The notes beneath the pieces were generated by a model. The model did no database searches. It worked only from the letters and a program-made list of their open reading frames with translations, and was not told the DNA's origin. 64,000 nt of DNA, taken from positions 23,437,015 through 23,501,014 of the forward strand of contig AP025069.1 in assembly GCA_036186865.1 (NCBI GenBank), read 5' to 3'. A program made the position numbers and the translations under genes. Source of the DNA: Eustoma russellianum (lineage: Eukaryota > Streptophyta > Magnoliopsida > Gentianales > Gentianaceae). Below are positions 1-10,565 of this stretch, piece by piece. The stretch's first letter is position 1. Every line of letters starts with the position of its first letter.

Positions 1-1654
1 CCATGTCTTACCTAAAGTGATCAAACAAAACGAAAAGAAAAGCGAACAAGCAAACTAACACAAAAACAAGCAAACGTTAATTGATTAGTAAAAAGAAAAT
101 ATGAACACTCCTCTTTCTCTTATTTCCACTCTCTTACCACTTTGTTTCTTGGATAACCTGAAATTAATAAGATTCAAAGCGATCAATTAAGAAAGTTCTT
201 GCCAAGGCTTCTCCAAATCACAATGATCTCATTTATTTCACCTTTTCCTCCCAAAGTGCACCAAATAGTACCAAAATGGAATCAAGCGAAATAGAGACAA
301 ACTTGAACCTTTCTACTAAGATTCAAAGAAAATAAGCAACAAAAATTTATCTATAAGGCTGAACCAAAGATGATCTAAGGGTTGTCGTAGGCAATCTATA
401 GTTAATTTTGCTTCTATGCACTTACTATCCACAAAATGGTTCAAGTCATGAAATAATCGAGCATCCAAGTGTGTGATTGGTTCAAGAAGGGCAGTATAAG
501 GAGAATGAATGTAGGAGGACGGTTTGTGTATAGTAAGATGGTACCCAAGGTTGTCAAATTGCACCAAAAAAATTTCAAGTGATGCACAAATGTTTTCCCT
601 TTTTCTTTTCTCTTTTTCTTTTGTTTTTCTTTCTTTTCTTGCTGATAATTATATGATGCAATCTCAGTTTCCGAATTTCTCTTTTTTTTACTAGGGACAG
701 AATTGTAATTTTACACTTTTGCCCTAAGAATTTTGTTTTTGGGCAGAATAGTGCAATGACCTTGATTTGCATTGTGCTACCTTTAGTTGCAGTAGAATAA
801 CCTTCAAACTGAGGGAAATTGAGGTTGGAAAGAATTAGGGTTAGGGTTAGGGTTTTTTAATTTGGGGATTTTGCTGATTTGGGGTCTTTGTGTAATTGGG
901 TTTTGAGAATTAAATTGATGGTATATATATGGGTTATTCGGGTTGGTATGAAGATATGTGTGGTCAATTTGGGTAGTGGTACGGTTTTAGGTCAGAATTG
1001 AACAAAGGTCAAATTCTAGGGTGAGGGTTTTTTTTGATGAGTTGGAAACTTTTAATTCTGACTTTGTTTGGCAAAATTGGTTTAGGGCTTTTGTTAAGAG
1101 GTATGATAAGGTAGATTGGAATCTGGTTGATGGGTTTTAGGATCGGTTTTGGGATGGGTTTTGGACCATGGGATATAGATGATCGTTTAGGGTTTCGATG
1201 GGGTTGAAATCGACTTGTGAGGGCAAACACACGTATGAATAGCAAGTTTTAAAGCATGAAATCAATCACAATGTGAATCACAAGATGCATACCATCATCA
1301 CCAACTAAAAGCTTCGGTAGAAATAAGATGATTTCAAACCGAGGTGGCTTTATAGGCTGATGGTTGTAGTGTTAAAAAGAAAGCTGAATGTATCATAAAT
1401 GCAACAAACCCTAACTTGTTCAAGTTTGAATGACACAAGTTCAAATGGTGACGCCAAAGATAAAAAATGACACTTGAATGATGAATAACAAGATGCAGCA
1501 AAATGCAAAGACTCAAAAACTCTAGGACGTTTTTTTATATACGTATGGAAGACTCTAATGACATGAAGAATGGGGTAGAAGAAGGACTCAACTGGACTTG
1601 AAATAAATGGACTCAAATGAAAAGAAAACGATAGTAGATGGTGGAATAGAGTAA
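1..1654. other. Unassigned AT-rich stretch, probably leader or internal DNA of a minus-strand LTR element
   Basis: No coding region is convincing here. ORFs on both strands are short, low in complexity and match no family I recognise. A pyrimidine tract lies at about 595-646, and three TTAGGG units lie at 835-852. Because a minus-strand primer-binding site sits at 1655-1672, this DNA is most simply the leader or internal part of a minus-strand retrotransposon that continues off the left edge. That assignment is inferred only from orientation. Confidence 0.3.
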
Positions 1655-1672
1655 CCTGGGCTCTGATACCAA
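1655..1672 (-). promoter_or_regulatory. Candidate tRNA primer-binding site of a minus-strand LTR retrotransposon
   Basis: On the minus strand the sequence reads TTGGTATCAGAGCCCAGG. It shares the TGGTATCAGAGCC core, the plant initiator-tRNA-Met type primer site, with the sites at 19199 and 34915 in this window. It lies two bases after a possible LTR end (CA on the minus strand). It is the main evidence that the flanking 1675-2722 region is an LTR. Confidence 0.55.
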
Positions 1673-2018
1673 TTTGATGCGTGCAATACATGGGCTCCAA
1701 CAATTCCACCTTCCAAACGTCCTTCACTATGTGTTAGGCACAAGGATAAAGACTTCCCCTTGCTTCCTTAGTGAAACAAATGATTTGTTCAATAAGCAAT
1801 GACCAATACTTCAAGATGGTCATTGTTCAGGCAAACCACAATGGCCCTCCATGGCGGCACCTTTAAGCAATGGAAACACCTTCAAAATGCTCAATTTTGA
1901 AGGATATTAACCTAGGTTTTTAATGCAAAACCAAGAAAACAAAGTCTCACAAGAAGTGAAGAAAATATTATGATTTTATTTCATCCAAAGTTGTTCTTTG
2001 CCATGCGCCCCAAAGGCT

Positions 2019-2029
2019 CTATTTATAGG
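2019..2029 (-). promoter_or_regulatory. TATA box of the minus-strand candidate LTR
   Basis: The minus strand reads CCTATAAATAGAGCC, a near-consensus plant TATA box. It lies about 345 bases upstream of the primer-binding site, as expected for an LTR promoter. Confidence 0.5.
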
Positions 2030-2170
2030 ATGAAAATCTCGTCCCTATCAGCCTTACAATGAGTAGAAATTAATTCAAATAAGATAGCTAACAAGTGTTT
2101 GAAAATTGAAATTTGTTTGAATTCAAAATTCTAGCTAAAATTTGAAATGCTTGTAGATTGCCATCTTCTA

Positions 2171-2468
2171 TCATCCAGCCGTGTATGATGAGTAAATGGA
2201 GGCGTTTGAACTCTGATTTGATGAAGCTAAAGTGGTTGGAGTTGAATTCAAAGGTTGGTTGAAGTTTGAATCCAAATTGAGTTTGATTTTGAATTGGTTT
2301 GTTGATCATCTTCTTCACTCCTTCCAGCCGTGTATGATGAGTCAATGGAGACGTTTGAAATCTCATTTGATGAAGATAAAGTGTTTGGAATTGGATTCAA
2401 AGGTTGGTTGAAGATTGAATTCAAATTGAGTTTGAATTATGATCTCATCTCCTCCTTGCTTCAAGAAT
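2171..2468. repeat. 149-bp tandem duplication inside the candidate LTR
   Basis: Two imperfect copies start at 2171 and 2320. Each begins with the CAGCCGTGTATGATGAGT block (CAGCC at 2176 and 2325) and runs through a stretch rich in TTGAATTCAAA-like words. The period is 149 bases. It lies in the region that would be U3 of the minus-strand LTR. Confidence 0.75.
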
Positions 2469-2834
2469 GGCGTGTGGATTGTTCTTGTGTCTTGAAATTT
2501 AAGTCTCAAATTGGTTGAGACTTAAAATCCAAATCATGGTTGAATTTGAATTCAAGTTTAACCCCGAGTTTAAATTCAATTTGATCTCCACTTTTGAACT
2601 TCAAGAGGTTGCCCACTTGTTGGTTGTTGGAGATATTTGTGAGCTTATTTTGAAAAGGAATTCTATCTTGGACCACATTTGAACTTGTCTTTGTGGAGAC
2701 AAATATTCTTCTCAAGAAAACATTCGTTTTGTCTCCCTTTTTGAAACACACGCCTTTAATCCATTTTGGACATCCATTTGGCTTGGAATTTGCATGCACC
2801 TACTTACCTACAAAGCACACACATAAAACAAGGA

Positions 2835-3030
2835 TCACAAGAAAACAAGACAAAATTCAAAATGAAAGAACACACATTTTGGGGGGTGGGAGAACACGTT
2901 CACTGTGGGTTCCATGAGATGAACCCAATGAGCCTTAGGTTCATCTTGAACATGATTGTACAATAAGGTTCCAACTTGATGTCCAAGTTCTCTAGCCCTC
3001 CTTCTTGTCATAGGACCAATGACCTCTCGA
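2835..3030 (-). pseudogene. C-terminal remnant of a Gypsy-type polyprotein
   Basis: The minus-strand frame contains GPMTRRRARELGHQV followed by an acidic tail. It resembles the GPxTRxRARxLxxQV segment that ends many plant Ty3/Gypsy polyproteins. No catalytic domain remains. The upstream part is cut off by the LINE that begins near 3035. The remnant reads toward the candidate LTR at 1675-2722, so that LTR may be this element's 3' LTR even though it is followed by a primer-binding site. The match is from memory of the family's tail and is short, hence low confidence. Confidence 0.4.
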
Positions 3031-3034
3031 TGGG

Positions 3035-5160
3035 ATCCCCGAACCTCATCAATTGGGTGAAAAGGCAAACTTTATTCTCTCCTATTGAGGAGGGCGGCCT
3101 GGGGCTCTGTCGTCTTGATACGCTTGACTCGGCGTACTCGGCAAAATTATGGTGGCTTATCATATGAAAAACTTCACTTTTGACAGCTTTTATTCGAACT
3201 AAGTATGATGGTCGGATGGATTATATTCCTAGGCTCACGAATTATATGTGTTGTAAACGAATTTGTGATGCTCATCCAGTTTGCGTACTGTAGGTGGACA
3301 TCTCTTCAGGTAGTTATGTCTAGCGGCCGGATCCTCATGATGATTTTACATTAAAATCGGCCTACTCTTTCTTTTGGCCTATGGGTGTGCAGCTTTTTCC
3401 ACATGGATTTATTTCGCATCGACTACAGCTCCCAATCATTCGCCTTTTCTTATGGAAGCTATATCATGGTGCCCTTCCGGTGCGGGATAATTTGCAATGT
3501 CTTATGATTGCATGACCCAGTTGATGTCCTTTCTGTCATTCGGCCTCTGCTACGACGGACCACATCTTTCTCCATTGTGAGTGTATTTGGAGATTGTGGT
3601 TACATTATGATGTTATTCTGGATGGCTGCATCCGCTTGGTTATACGTTGAGCCATATATGTTAGCTTGGTGGACTTCCACGCGTGGGGGTACATTTAGGG
3701 GATGTTTGCGCATTGTGGCGCCAGGTTTAATACTTTGGAATGTTGTGGTGCACATACACTTCTATTATGTTTGGTGAAAAGCAATGGTCAGATACTTGTC
3801 TCTAAGATATGATCTAGCAACAGATATATATCTTGTGGCAAGCACAATATGGTACAAAACATGCGTCCCTACATCTACAACTGATCGCTCTTGGCCTTTC
3901 ACCTCGATTGCATCTTCGGCGGCTACAAGTTGTCCGATGGTTTTCTCCTCCTTCAGGTTGGTTTAAATTACATGTTGATGCTGCTCTTGGATCTTTTACA
4001 GCCTCGGGTGGGGTAGTTTTTTGGGATTCTAAGGGATAATTATATGGTGTCATAGTGTTCTATCTCCCAATCTCTTCTCCCTTCCAGGCTGAGCTGTAGG
4101 CTGCTACTTTGTCATTAATATATTTTGCCCAAAGATAACACAATATAGACATAGAGGTGGATTCACTTGCAGAGGTTGACTACACACGAACACACATATA
4201 TGCCATGCTTTCTACTTTTCTCTTGCTAGGCTCTAGTACTATTATGCACATTCCATGATAGGCTAATATGGAGGCGCATCTATTGGCTCAGCAGGGGCAG
4301 CTATGTCATAGTTTCCAAATGTTTCCCACTTTAATGATCTGCCTAGTATTGTTAGAGCTGCACTCCATACGGATCTTTCTACCTCTTATTTACGCACATA
4401 ACTGCCTCATACTTATATTGTAACAACAGTTACAGAGTTGTTGCATGTGTCCTTCTACGACACAAGCAATTTGGGTATTCTCATTATCCCTATTCCTTGC
4501 TACTGCATTTGTCATATGCTTTACGATAATGTTGGCTTACATTCTTCTTTGTTATTTGTTGCCTGTATATGGGGATGTAGGAAACATGGGTACTTCTCTT
4601 TCACTGCTTGGCCACATTTACTCTTTATCTTACTTTGTGGCACTTACTCATTTCCATATTTTCTGTTTCCTGCATGGGTCCTTTATTGCTGCTACATAGG
4701 AGTTCATAGTGTGTCACACATTCATCGCTGGAGGTCCTTTGCGTTCTGATAGCTACATCATTCTACTACCGCACCCAGTTACCAAGACAGCCACCTACTT
4801 ACCGCCGCCCTTAACTCGGTTCTTGCATACCAGCTGGTGTCCTCAATTTACTAACATCCTATTCTTCGAGCTCTTGTTGCATTTCTTGACTATGCCTCTA
4901 TCTTGTTTTTGTCTTCAGCACTTCATCCTTTCAAATCTGTACACCTTTTACTTTGACCAAGGTTTTATCCACAAGGGTGGTTTTCCTTGGTAAGGTTTTA
5001 ATGTGGCATATCGTGTAGGGTTGAATGCTTGTTTATTGCTTTTGACCGTTATATGGCACTTGGTGTATTCTGTTTTGTAACCATTTGCTTCTTTTGTACT
5101 ATGGTGTTCCTTTGTCATAAATGAGGCATTATTAATAAATATTTTATTTCGACAAAAAAA
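3035..5160 (+). mobile_element. 5'-truncated LINE (non-LTR retrotransposon) with RNase H and poly(A) end
   Basis: The left end opens abruptly in the C-terminal part of a plant L1-type reverse transcriptase. The right end is AATAAATATTTTATTTCGAC followed by seven A, a typical LINE 3' terminus. 5' truncation is the rule for LINE insertions. No target-site duplication can be matched, because the left flank is a Gypsy remnant and the right flank is copia integrase, so the region was rearranged after insertion. The stretch from 4200 to 5130 is T-rich with no convincing ORF and is taken as 3' UTR. Confidence 0.75.
3040..4160 (+). pseudogene. LINE ORF2 C-terminal remnant (RT thumb, zf-RVT, RNase H)
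   Basis: Three pieces in order can be read. At 3055-3165 the frame gives EEGGLGLCRLDTLDSAYSAK, the conserved block just after the RT of plant LINEs. At about 3360-3640 there is a degenerate zf-RVT zinc-finger region. At 3945-4160 an RNase H-like segment reads WFKLHVDAALGSFTASGG and later IEVDSLAEV, covering the first and third acidic positions of the fold. Frameshifts and stops (for example after DSKG near 4039) separate the pieces, so no functional protein is possible. Endonuclease and the RT palm are missing. The RNase H would have removed RNA from RNA-DNA hybrids. Confidence 0.7.
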
Positions 5161-5169
5161 TACACACCT

Positions 5170-7662
5170 GAAATGGGGCGACCTCTGTTAGTTTCTTAAC
5201 ACACAAAGACGATGCTCCATTAGCAATCGAAACTCTTATTAAGCAACTTGAAAACATTTACGAAGAAAATGTCAAAAGAATTAGAAGTGATAGAGGTGGT
5301 GAATTTAAAAACAAAGACGTAATCACATTTTGCGAACTATATGGAATCAAACATGAATTCTCACCACCTAGAATACCACAACTCAATGGAGTCGTTGAAC
5401 GTAAAAATAGAACGATTCAAGAAGTTTCTGGGACAATACTTTGTGAAAATAAATTACCTAAATATTTATGGGCTGAAGCTGTTAGTTGTGCATGCTATAT
5501 TATAAATAGGCTTACTATTAGAAAGAAATTAAATAAAACGCCTTATGAATTGCTAAACAATAGAAAACCTAAGATAGATTATCTTAAAGTATTTGGATGT
5601 AAGTGTTTTGTGCTAAACACTAAGGATAATCTAGACAAATTTGAACCAAAGTCTATTGAATGTATATTTTTGGTTATTCAACTAATTCTAGAGCATATAG
5701 GTGTTATATTCCTGCATCTAGAAAAATAATTGAATCTATACATGTCAAATTCAATGAGAATGCACGGTTTGAAGTTAGTGATAAACATCAGCATAAACAA
5801 GAAACAAATGTTGAAAATATGTTTGATGATGATGTATTACTTGAGCCTGTACTTGATCATCTAGAACGACCTCCCCCTGAACAAGACATGCATGAACCCT
5901 TAGATGAAATAAATCAAGAGAATTTGCAATTGGAAGATACAACTAATGATCCAATTACATATGATAACATTCACACTAATGAAACATTTGAACAAGATGA
6001 GGGTGAACCTAGTCAATCTAGGAATTGGTGGCACCCTAGAGAATTAATCATTGGGGATCCAAGTGTTGGGGTTAGAACACGTAGAAATATAAGTCAACTT
6101 GAAGGACATAGTTTAATCTCACACTTAGAACCTAAGAATGTAAAGGAAGCCTTAGGTGATATATCTTGGATAGATGTTATGCATGAGGAATTAAATCAAT
6201 TCACAAGGAACAATTTGTGGGACTTAGTACCTAAACCTGAAGACAAGTCTATCATAGGAACTAAATGGGTCTTTAGGAATAAAATGGATGAACAAGGAAA
6301 CATTACAAGAAATAAGGCTAGACTAGTCGCACAAGGTTATAATCAACAAGAAGGAATAGACTATGAAGAAACCTTTGCACCCGTTGCACGACTAGAAGCA
6401 ATTAGGTTGTTACTTGCGATTGCAAGTCTAAGTAACATTAAACTCTTCCAAATGGATATCAAGAGTGCTTTCTTGAATGGATACATCCAAGAAGAGGTGT
6501 TTGTCAAACAACCCCCTGGATTTGAAGATCCAAAGAATCCTAACCATGTTTATAAGCTTAAGAAAGCTTTATATGGTTTGAAACAAGCACCAAGAGCTTG
6601 GTATGATAGATTTGCAAACTTTCTTATTGCAAATAATTATCAAAGGGGAACAATAGACAACACATTATTCCTAAGAAGAAAAGATAATGATTTGTTAATA
6701 GTTTTAATCTATGTAGATGATATAATCTTTGGTTCAACCAACCTTACCTTAGTAAAAGACTTCGAAGAGTGTATGAAGTCAGAACTTGAAATGTCAATGG
6801 TAGAAGAATTGAACTACTTCTTAGGCCTTCAAATCAAACAAACCCCTCAAGAAATTCATATTAGACAACTTAAGTATGTCAATGATATGATTAAGAAGTT
6901 TGGTTTTGAAGAGTTGAAACCTACAACTACCCCCATGAGTGTTAGTACCAAACTTGATAATGATGAAAATGGTAAACCTTTCGATGACACACTCTATAGG
7001 TCTATGATTGGCTCATTGTTATACTTAACTGCATCAAGACCTAATATCATGTTTAGTGTGTGTATGTGTGCTAGGTTTCAATCTTGTTCTAAGGTATCAC
7101 ATTACAATGCAGTGAAAAAGATCTTTAGATATGTTAAGCTTACACCTCACTTAGGACTGTGGTATGATAGAAACGCTAAGTTGGAATTACACGCATATAG
7201 TGATGCTAATTATGGTGGTTGCAAATTAGATAGAAAGTCCACTAGCGGTACATGTCAATTCATAGGAACCAATTTGATCTCTTGTTTTCTAAAAAACAAG
7301 CTAGTGTAGCTCTTTCTACCACTGAAGCCGAGTATATTGCTTTGAGTTTATGTACTACCCAAATACTTTGGCTTAAACATCAACTTAGTGATTTAGGCAT
7401 TAAAATGAATAAGACTCCAATTTTCTACGATAGCACAAGTGCAATCAATCTTTCTCGGAATCCGGTGCTTCATTCTAAGGACAAACACATTGAGGTGCGA
7501 TACCACTTTCTTCGCGATCATGTTCAAAATGAGGATATAGTGACAAACCATATAAGAACTGATCACCAAATCGCTGACATCTTCACCAAACCCCTTAATC
7601 AAGCCACTTTTGAAAACTTACGAGCCAAATTAGGAATGATGACTTATGATACCATTGCATAG
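5170..7662 (+). pseudogene. pol: Copia pol: integrase, reverse transcriptase, RNase H (frameshifted)
   Basis: The enzyme copies element RNA into DNA and integrates it. Integrase is read at 5200-5672 with SDRGGEF and the downstream ERKNRTIQE acidic residues. A one-base deletion near 5672 shifts the frame into the RT, which is long and well preserved: WVFRNKMDEQG near 6270, QMDIKSAFLNGY near 6450, and the catalytic YVDD near 6710. RNase H starts with YSDANYGGC near 7196. A second one-base deletion near 7281 puts the rest, including STTEAEYIALS, in another frame that ends with ADIFTKPL and a stop at 7662. The N-terminus of integrase is missing. Two frameshifts make it inactive although the RT itself looks only lightly decayed. 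Confidence 0.9.
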
Positions 7663-7900
7663 TTCTATCTTTTGAATGATTTGCAAAATAAAGGGGGAGA
7701 TAGAATAAGGACATGATTTTAGTTGATAAGTCATGATGAATCATATGCTAAGTTTTAATTGGTGGAGCATAGGTTAAGGGGGAACGCATACTTAAAAGTT
7801 GAAAACATTTGGTTAAATTTTTGGTTATAAACTTTTGGTTATAAGCTGTGACATTAAAATCATGTTAGGTTATTTTGAAAATCATCCAAAAGGGGGAGAA
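7663..7900 (+). promoter_or_regulatory. Repeated polypurine-tract motifs before the copia 3' LTR
   Basis: Purine runs AAATAAAGGGGGAGATAG near 7686, TTAAGGGGGAACG near 7776 and AAAAGGGGGAGAA at 7888-7900 precede the LTR. The last one touches the LTR start and should prime plus-strand DNA synthesis. Several copies of the motif are a known Sirevirus trait; why there are several is not visible from sequence. Confidence 0.75.
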
Positions 7901-8013
7901 TGTTGAGAAATATGTTTGGATAATTTTCAAAGTCATGATTTTAAGTGGTGAATACTTAAAAATGTCACACATGGTGTTATATGTGATTAAAATTTGAAAA
8001 AGTTGAAAAAGTT

Positions 8014-8263
8014 GACATCGATCTCTCAGGTTGTTGCAGATCGATCGATCTATGTACATAGATGTCTCACATCGATCGATCTATGTAAGGCAGAAAAGTT
8101 TAAGACCTTTCTGTGAGACATCGATCTCTAAATCTGAGACACATCGATCGATCGATGTACATCGAACTCTCACTTCGATCGATCGATGTAGCTCAGAGAA
8201 AAACCTGAACCTTTCCGTGAGACATCGATCTCTGAAGCTGAGGCACTTCGATCGATCGATGTC
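8014..8263. repeat. CGATCGAT palindrome cluster in copia U3
   Basis: At least five cores of the type ATCGATCGAT (near 8040, 8073, 8142, 8176 and 8249), plus half-cores CATCGATCTCT, are spaced 30-70 bases apart. Linkers such as TGTAAGGCAGAAAAGTTT and GTGAGACATCGATCTCT are shared between units. The cluster closely resembles one in an unrelated Gypsy solo LTR at 38263-38505. Confidence 0.85.
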
Positions 8264-9573
8264 TAGGGTTTTTAGGAATATTTTTCTAAAATGTAATAAA
8301 TTGGTTGTTTTCATTTGTACATGATTTATACATGCTCATTATGTGCTTATTATGTGTTTTGGTGATTATTATTGCCTTGTGACTAACGCGCCTTGGAAGT
8401 TTCTACAACTTACCAATAAGGGCAAAATTAGAATTTTGAGTTTTGTAGGAACATGATACGGTGAATATATATCAAGAACTTTTTCTTATACTATTATCAA
8501 GATAAAGGTGTTATAATATTCATTTCTGACCATCGGGGTCATTTCTGGAGTTCTCATATACCAGGGGTATTTTGGTCATTTTACCCCCAAGGGTATTTTT
8601 GGTATTTTTACTCAAGGAATCTCTTGAGCATATTATTATCTTCATTCTGGAGTTGGGTTATTTTTATTTTGAAGATTATATGGTGATCTTATATCTTAGT
8701 CTCTCAACCGATGATATTATTGACTATAGCTGGATATGACGATTTGAGATGTCACATTCTATTTTTTTCTTGAAGACCCTCTTATATATGTTATAAGAGA
8801 ACATTTATCATCATTATTCAGAGATATTAAAGGTGTCAAAGGTGTGGAAATGATCTTGACATATAAGAAGAAATATTGTGGAATTTCGGTGTTACACGTT
8901 GACATAATCTTGTCAATTGTTATCTATTTATTTCTTCTTCAAAAATTTGAGTTGTTACACATATTGGTATGTCCAAAAATGTGATTAATCAGGTGGACAT
9001 GATGTGGTATTTATTTTATGATTTCGTGACAAGTGGACAAACCAAAAAATAGCTAGTTGGCAAAAATGCCAACTTGAAAATTCTCATTTTAAACCCAACG
9101 GCTATATGGTTTCTTAGGTGTCTTTCAGCAGATTTTTTGAAGTCAAATGGAGCTCTCACATGTCCTATTATTGTGCTTGAAGTTGGGGATAATTGGGTGG
9201 TATTATCCTTCCTTATTTTATTAAAGAAAATCAAATATATTTTTGGTAAAATTTCAAAGTAGCCAACGGCTACTAACGGTATTCTTGGAGCAGATTTTTG
9301 ACTTTGAAATGGTAAAATCCACATGCTTATTATCTTGCCAAAAAGTTGAGAAGATGATGGAGTTGTTATGGTGCTATTATCTTCACATTTTCAAGATAAT
9401 TCCAAGTCAATTTTAGTTGAAAATTTCGGCCAACATCATTTTGCCAAGGTGGACCAATCATTGTGTTTTATTTTGCCAAGTGTACAAGGCCAACCAATGG
9501 TGAGAAGACATTTGGAATTGATGATGAAGATGGTGACACATGTGCATTCTTATCTTCAAGGCTCAACTTCACA

Positions 9574-9583
9574 CTATAAATAG
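9574..9583 (+). promoter_or_regulatory. TATA box of the copia 3' LTR
   Basis: CTATAAATAG lies within CACACTATAAATAGAGGC. It sits about 970 bases before the LTR end, at the same place as the GGATAAAAAGG element of the related LTR at 24883-27906. Confidence 0.65.
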
Positions 9584-10565
9584 AGGCAATGGTGAAGAAG
9601 ATGAAACACACTTGAAGCTCACAAGCATTTGTTGAATTGTCTAGCTTTCATCTTCATCTTCTTGTTGTTATTGTTTTGTTCATTGTAGCGAAGGTGTTCT
9701 TGTTGTATTGTGGTGAGCTACAAACCTCTTGAGCTTCATTTGTAAGATTGATTAGCCATCTTTATAAGGCTACATCAATAGGTTGTAGAGGTGTTGCAAC
9801 TAAGTGTTGCTTAGAAGGTGATTATCCAAGTCTTGAGTAGGGTTGGTGTATAACCCAAGGATCAAGCTTGGCTCTTGTTGTAAGGTGTTCATTTCATAGT
9901 GAAATCCAAGGAAATGTGTTCCTTGAGACTAGAGTAGGTCACATTGACCGAACCATGATAAATCCTTGGTGTTCTTCTCTTGTTTCTTTATTTCTGTTTT
10001 CTGCCCGTTTTTGACTGCAGTTTTCACACAACTTCACACAATTTGAAAAAATAGCTAAACATTTTCAAGATAACTGTTCCAATCTGGCTGCAATCTGACC
10101 AGTTTTGAGAAAAATTAAATTTTGTATTTTTCAAGAATTGTTTAAGGTCAGGGCCTTTTGGAAACTTCATCTACACATATTAAGGAGTGTTTTGATATAA
10201 AGATCAACCTTTTTGGTTCAGTATTCAAAGAGAAACACGTTTTGCAAAATCAGCAACATTCTGTCCAATTCTGTCCAGATGGACTATCTGAATCTTTTTA
10301 TTTTTTTGAAGGGCCAAACGATCTTATTTTTGTCTGAGTTTTGGACAGAGTCTTGTTAACTCATTGAAGTTCAATTCTGGAAAGTTTCATAATTTTTGGA
10401 GTTGTGTACAATTATTTGTGAATTTTTCAAAAACGAGTTCTGAATCTGAGGTGGTTTCAGATTCTGTTTTCAAAGCAGATTTTAACAAAGGGTTGTAGTG
10501 TAATTTCCGCTAACCACTATTCACCCCCATCTAGTGGTGTTTATTACAGGTGTATGGTCTAACAC

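Larger units (their letters stand above)
1675..2722 (-). repeat. Candidate LTR of a minus-strand Gypsy-like element
   Basis: The 3' boundary (1675) is set by the adjacent primer-binding site. The 5' boundary is uncertain: I place it near 2722 because a purine run (AAAAAGGGAGAC on the minus strand, about 2732-2743) could be a polypurine tract and TG follows about nine bases later. A TATA box at 2019-2029 is in the right orientation, giving about 340 bases of R-U5. No second LTR copy is present in the window to confirm the ends. Confidence 0.4.
5165..10548 (+). mobile_element. 5'-truncated Ty1/copia (Sirevirus-like) retrotransposon
   Basis: The element retains pol from within integrase to RNase H, a run of polypurine-tract-like motifs, and a complete 3' LTR. 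The gag, protease and 5' LTR are absent. The left end abuts the LINE poly(A) tail, so I cannot find a target-site duplication. Domain order integrase-RT-RNase H is diagnostic of copia. Repeated AGGGGGAG motifs after pol and a long LTR are Sirevirus features. Confidence 0.85.
7901..10548 (+). repeat. 3' LTR of the truncated copia element
   Basis: It begins TGTTGAGAAATATG directly after the polypurine tract and ends TTTATTACA at 10548. The end was set by alignment with the other Sirevirus-like LTRs here, whose tails share CACTATTCA-CCCCC-CTAGTGGTG. The length is 2,648 bases. It holds a CGATCGAT repeat cluster (8014-8263) in U3 and a TATA box at 9574, leaving about 0.97 kb of R-U5. It is a different LTR family from the TGTAGAGAAAAAGG type at 24883 and 51510. 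Confidence 0.75.

Noticed and set aside
835..852. TTAGGG repeats as an interstitial telomere
   Set aside because: Only three units; such telo-box words are common in plant promoters and by chance.
1009..1245. Minus-strand ORF of 78 codons rich in Pro, Ile and Lys
   Set aside because: The protein is a by-product of degenerate GGGTTTTGG-like repeats; no family or start context supports it.
4438..4993. Overlapping hydrophobic ORFs of 84-103 codons
   Set aside because: They lie in the T-rich 3' part of the LINE; T-rich DNA yields Phe- and Leu-rich frames by chance, and two frames overlap.
5165..7662. The copia pol here as the source of enzymes for the gag-only elements
   Set aside because: Its LTR ends (TGTTGAGAAATATG) differ from theirs (TGTAGAGAAAAAGG) and it has two frameshifts and no gag.
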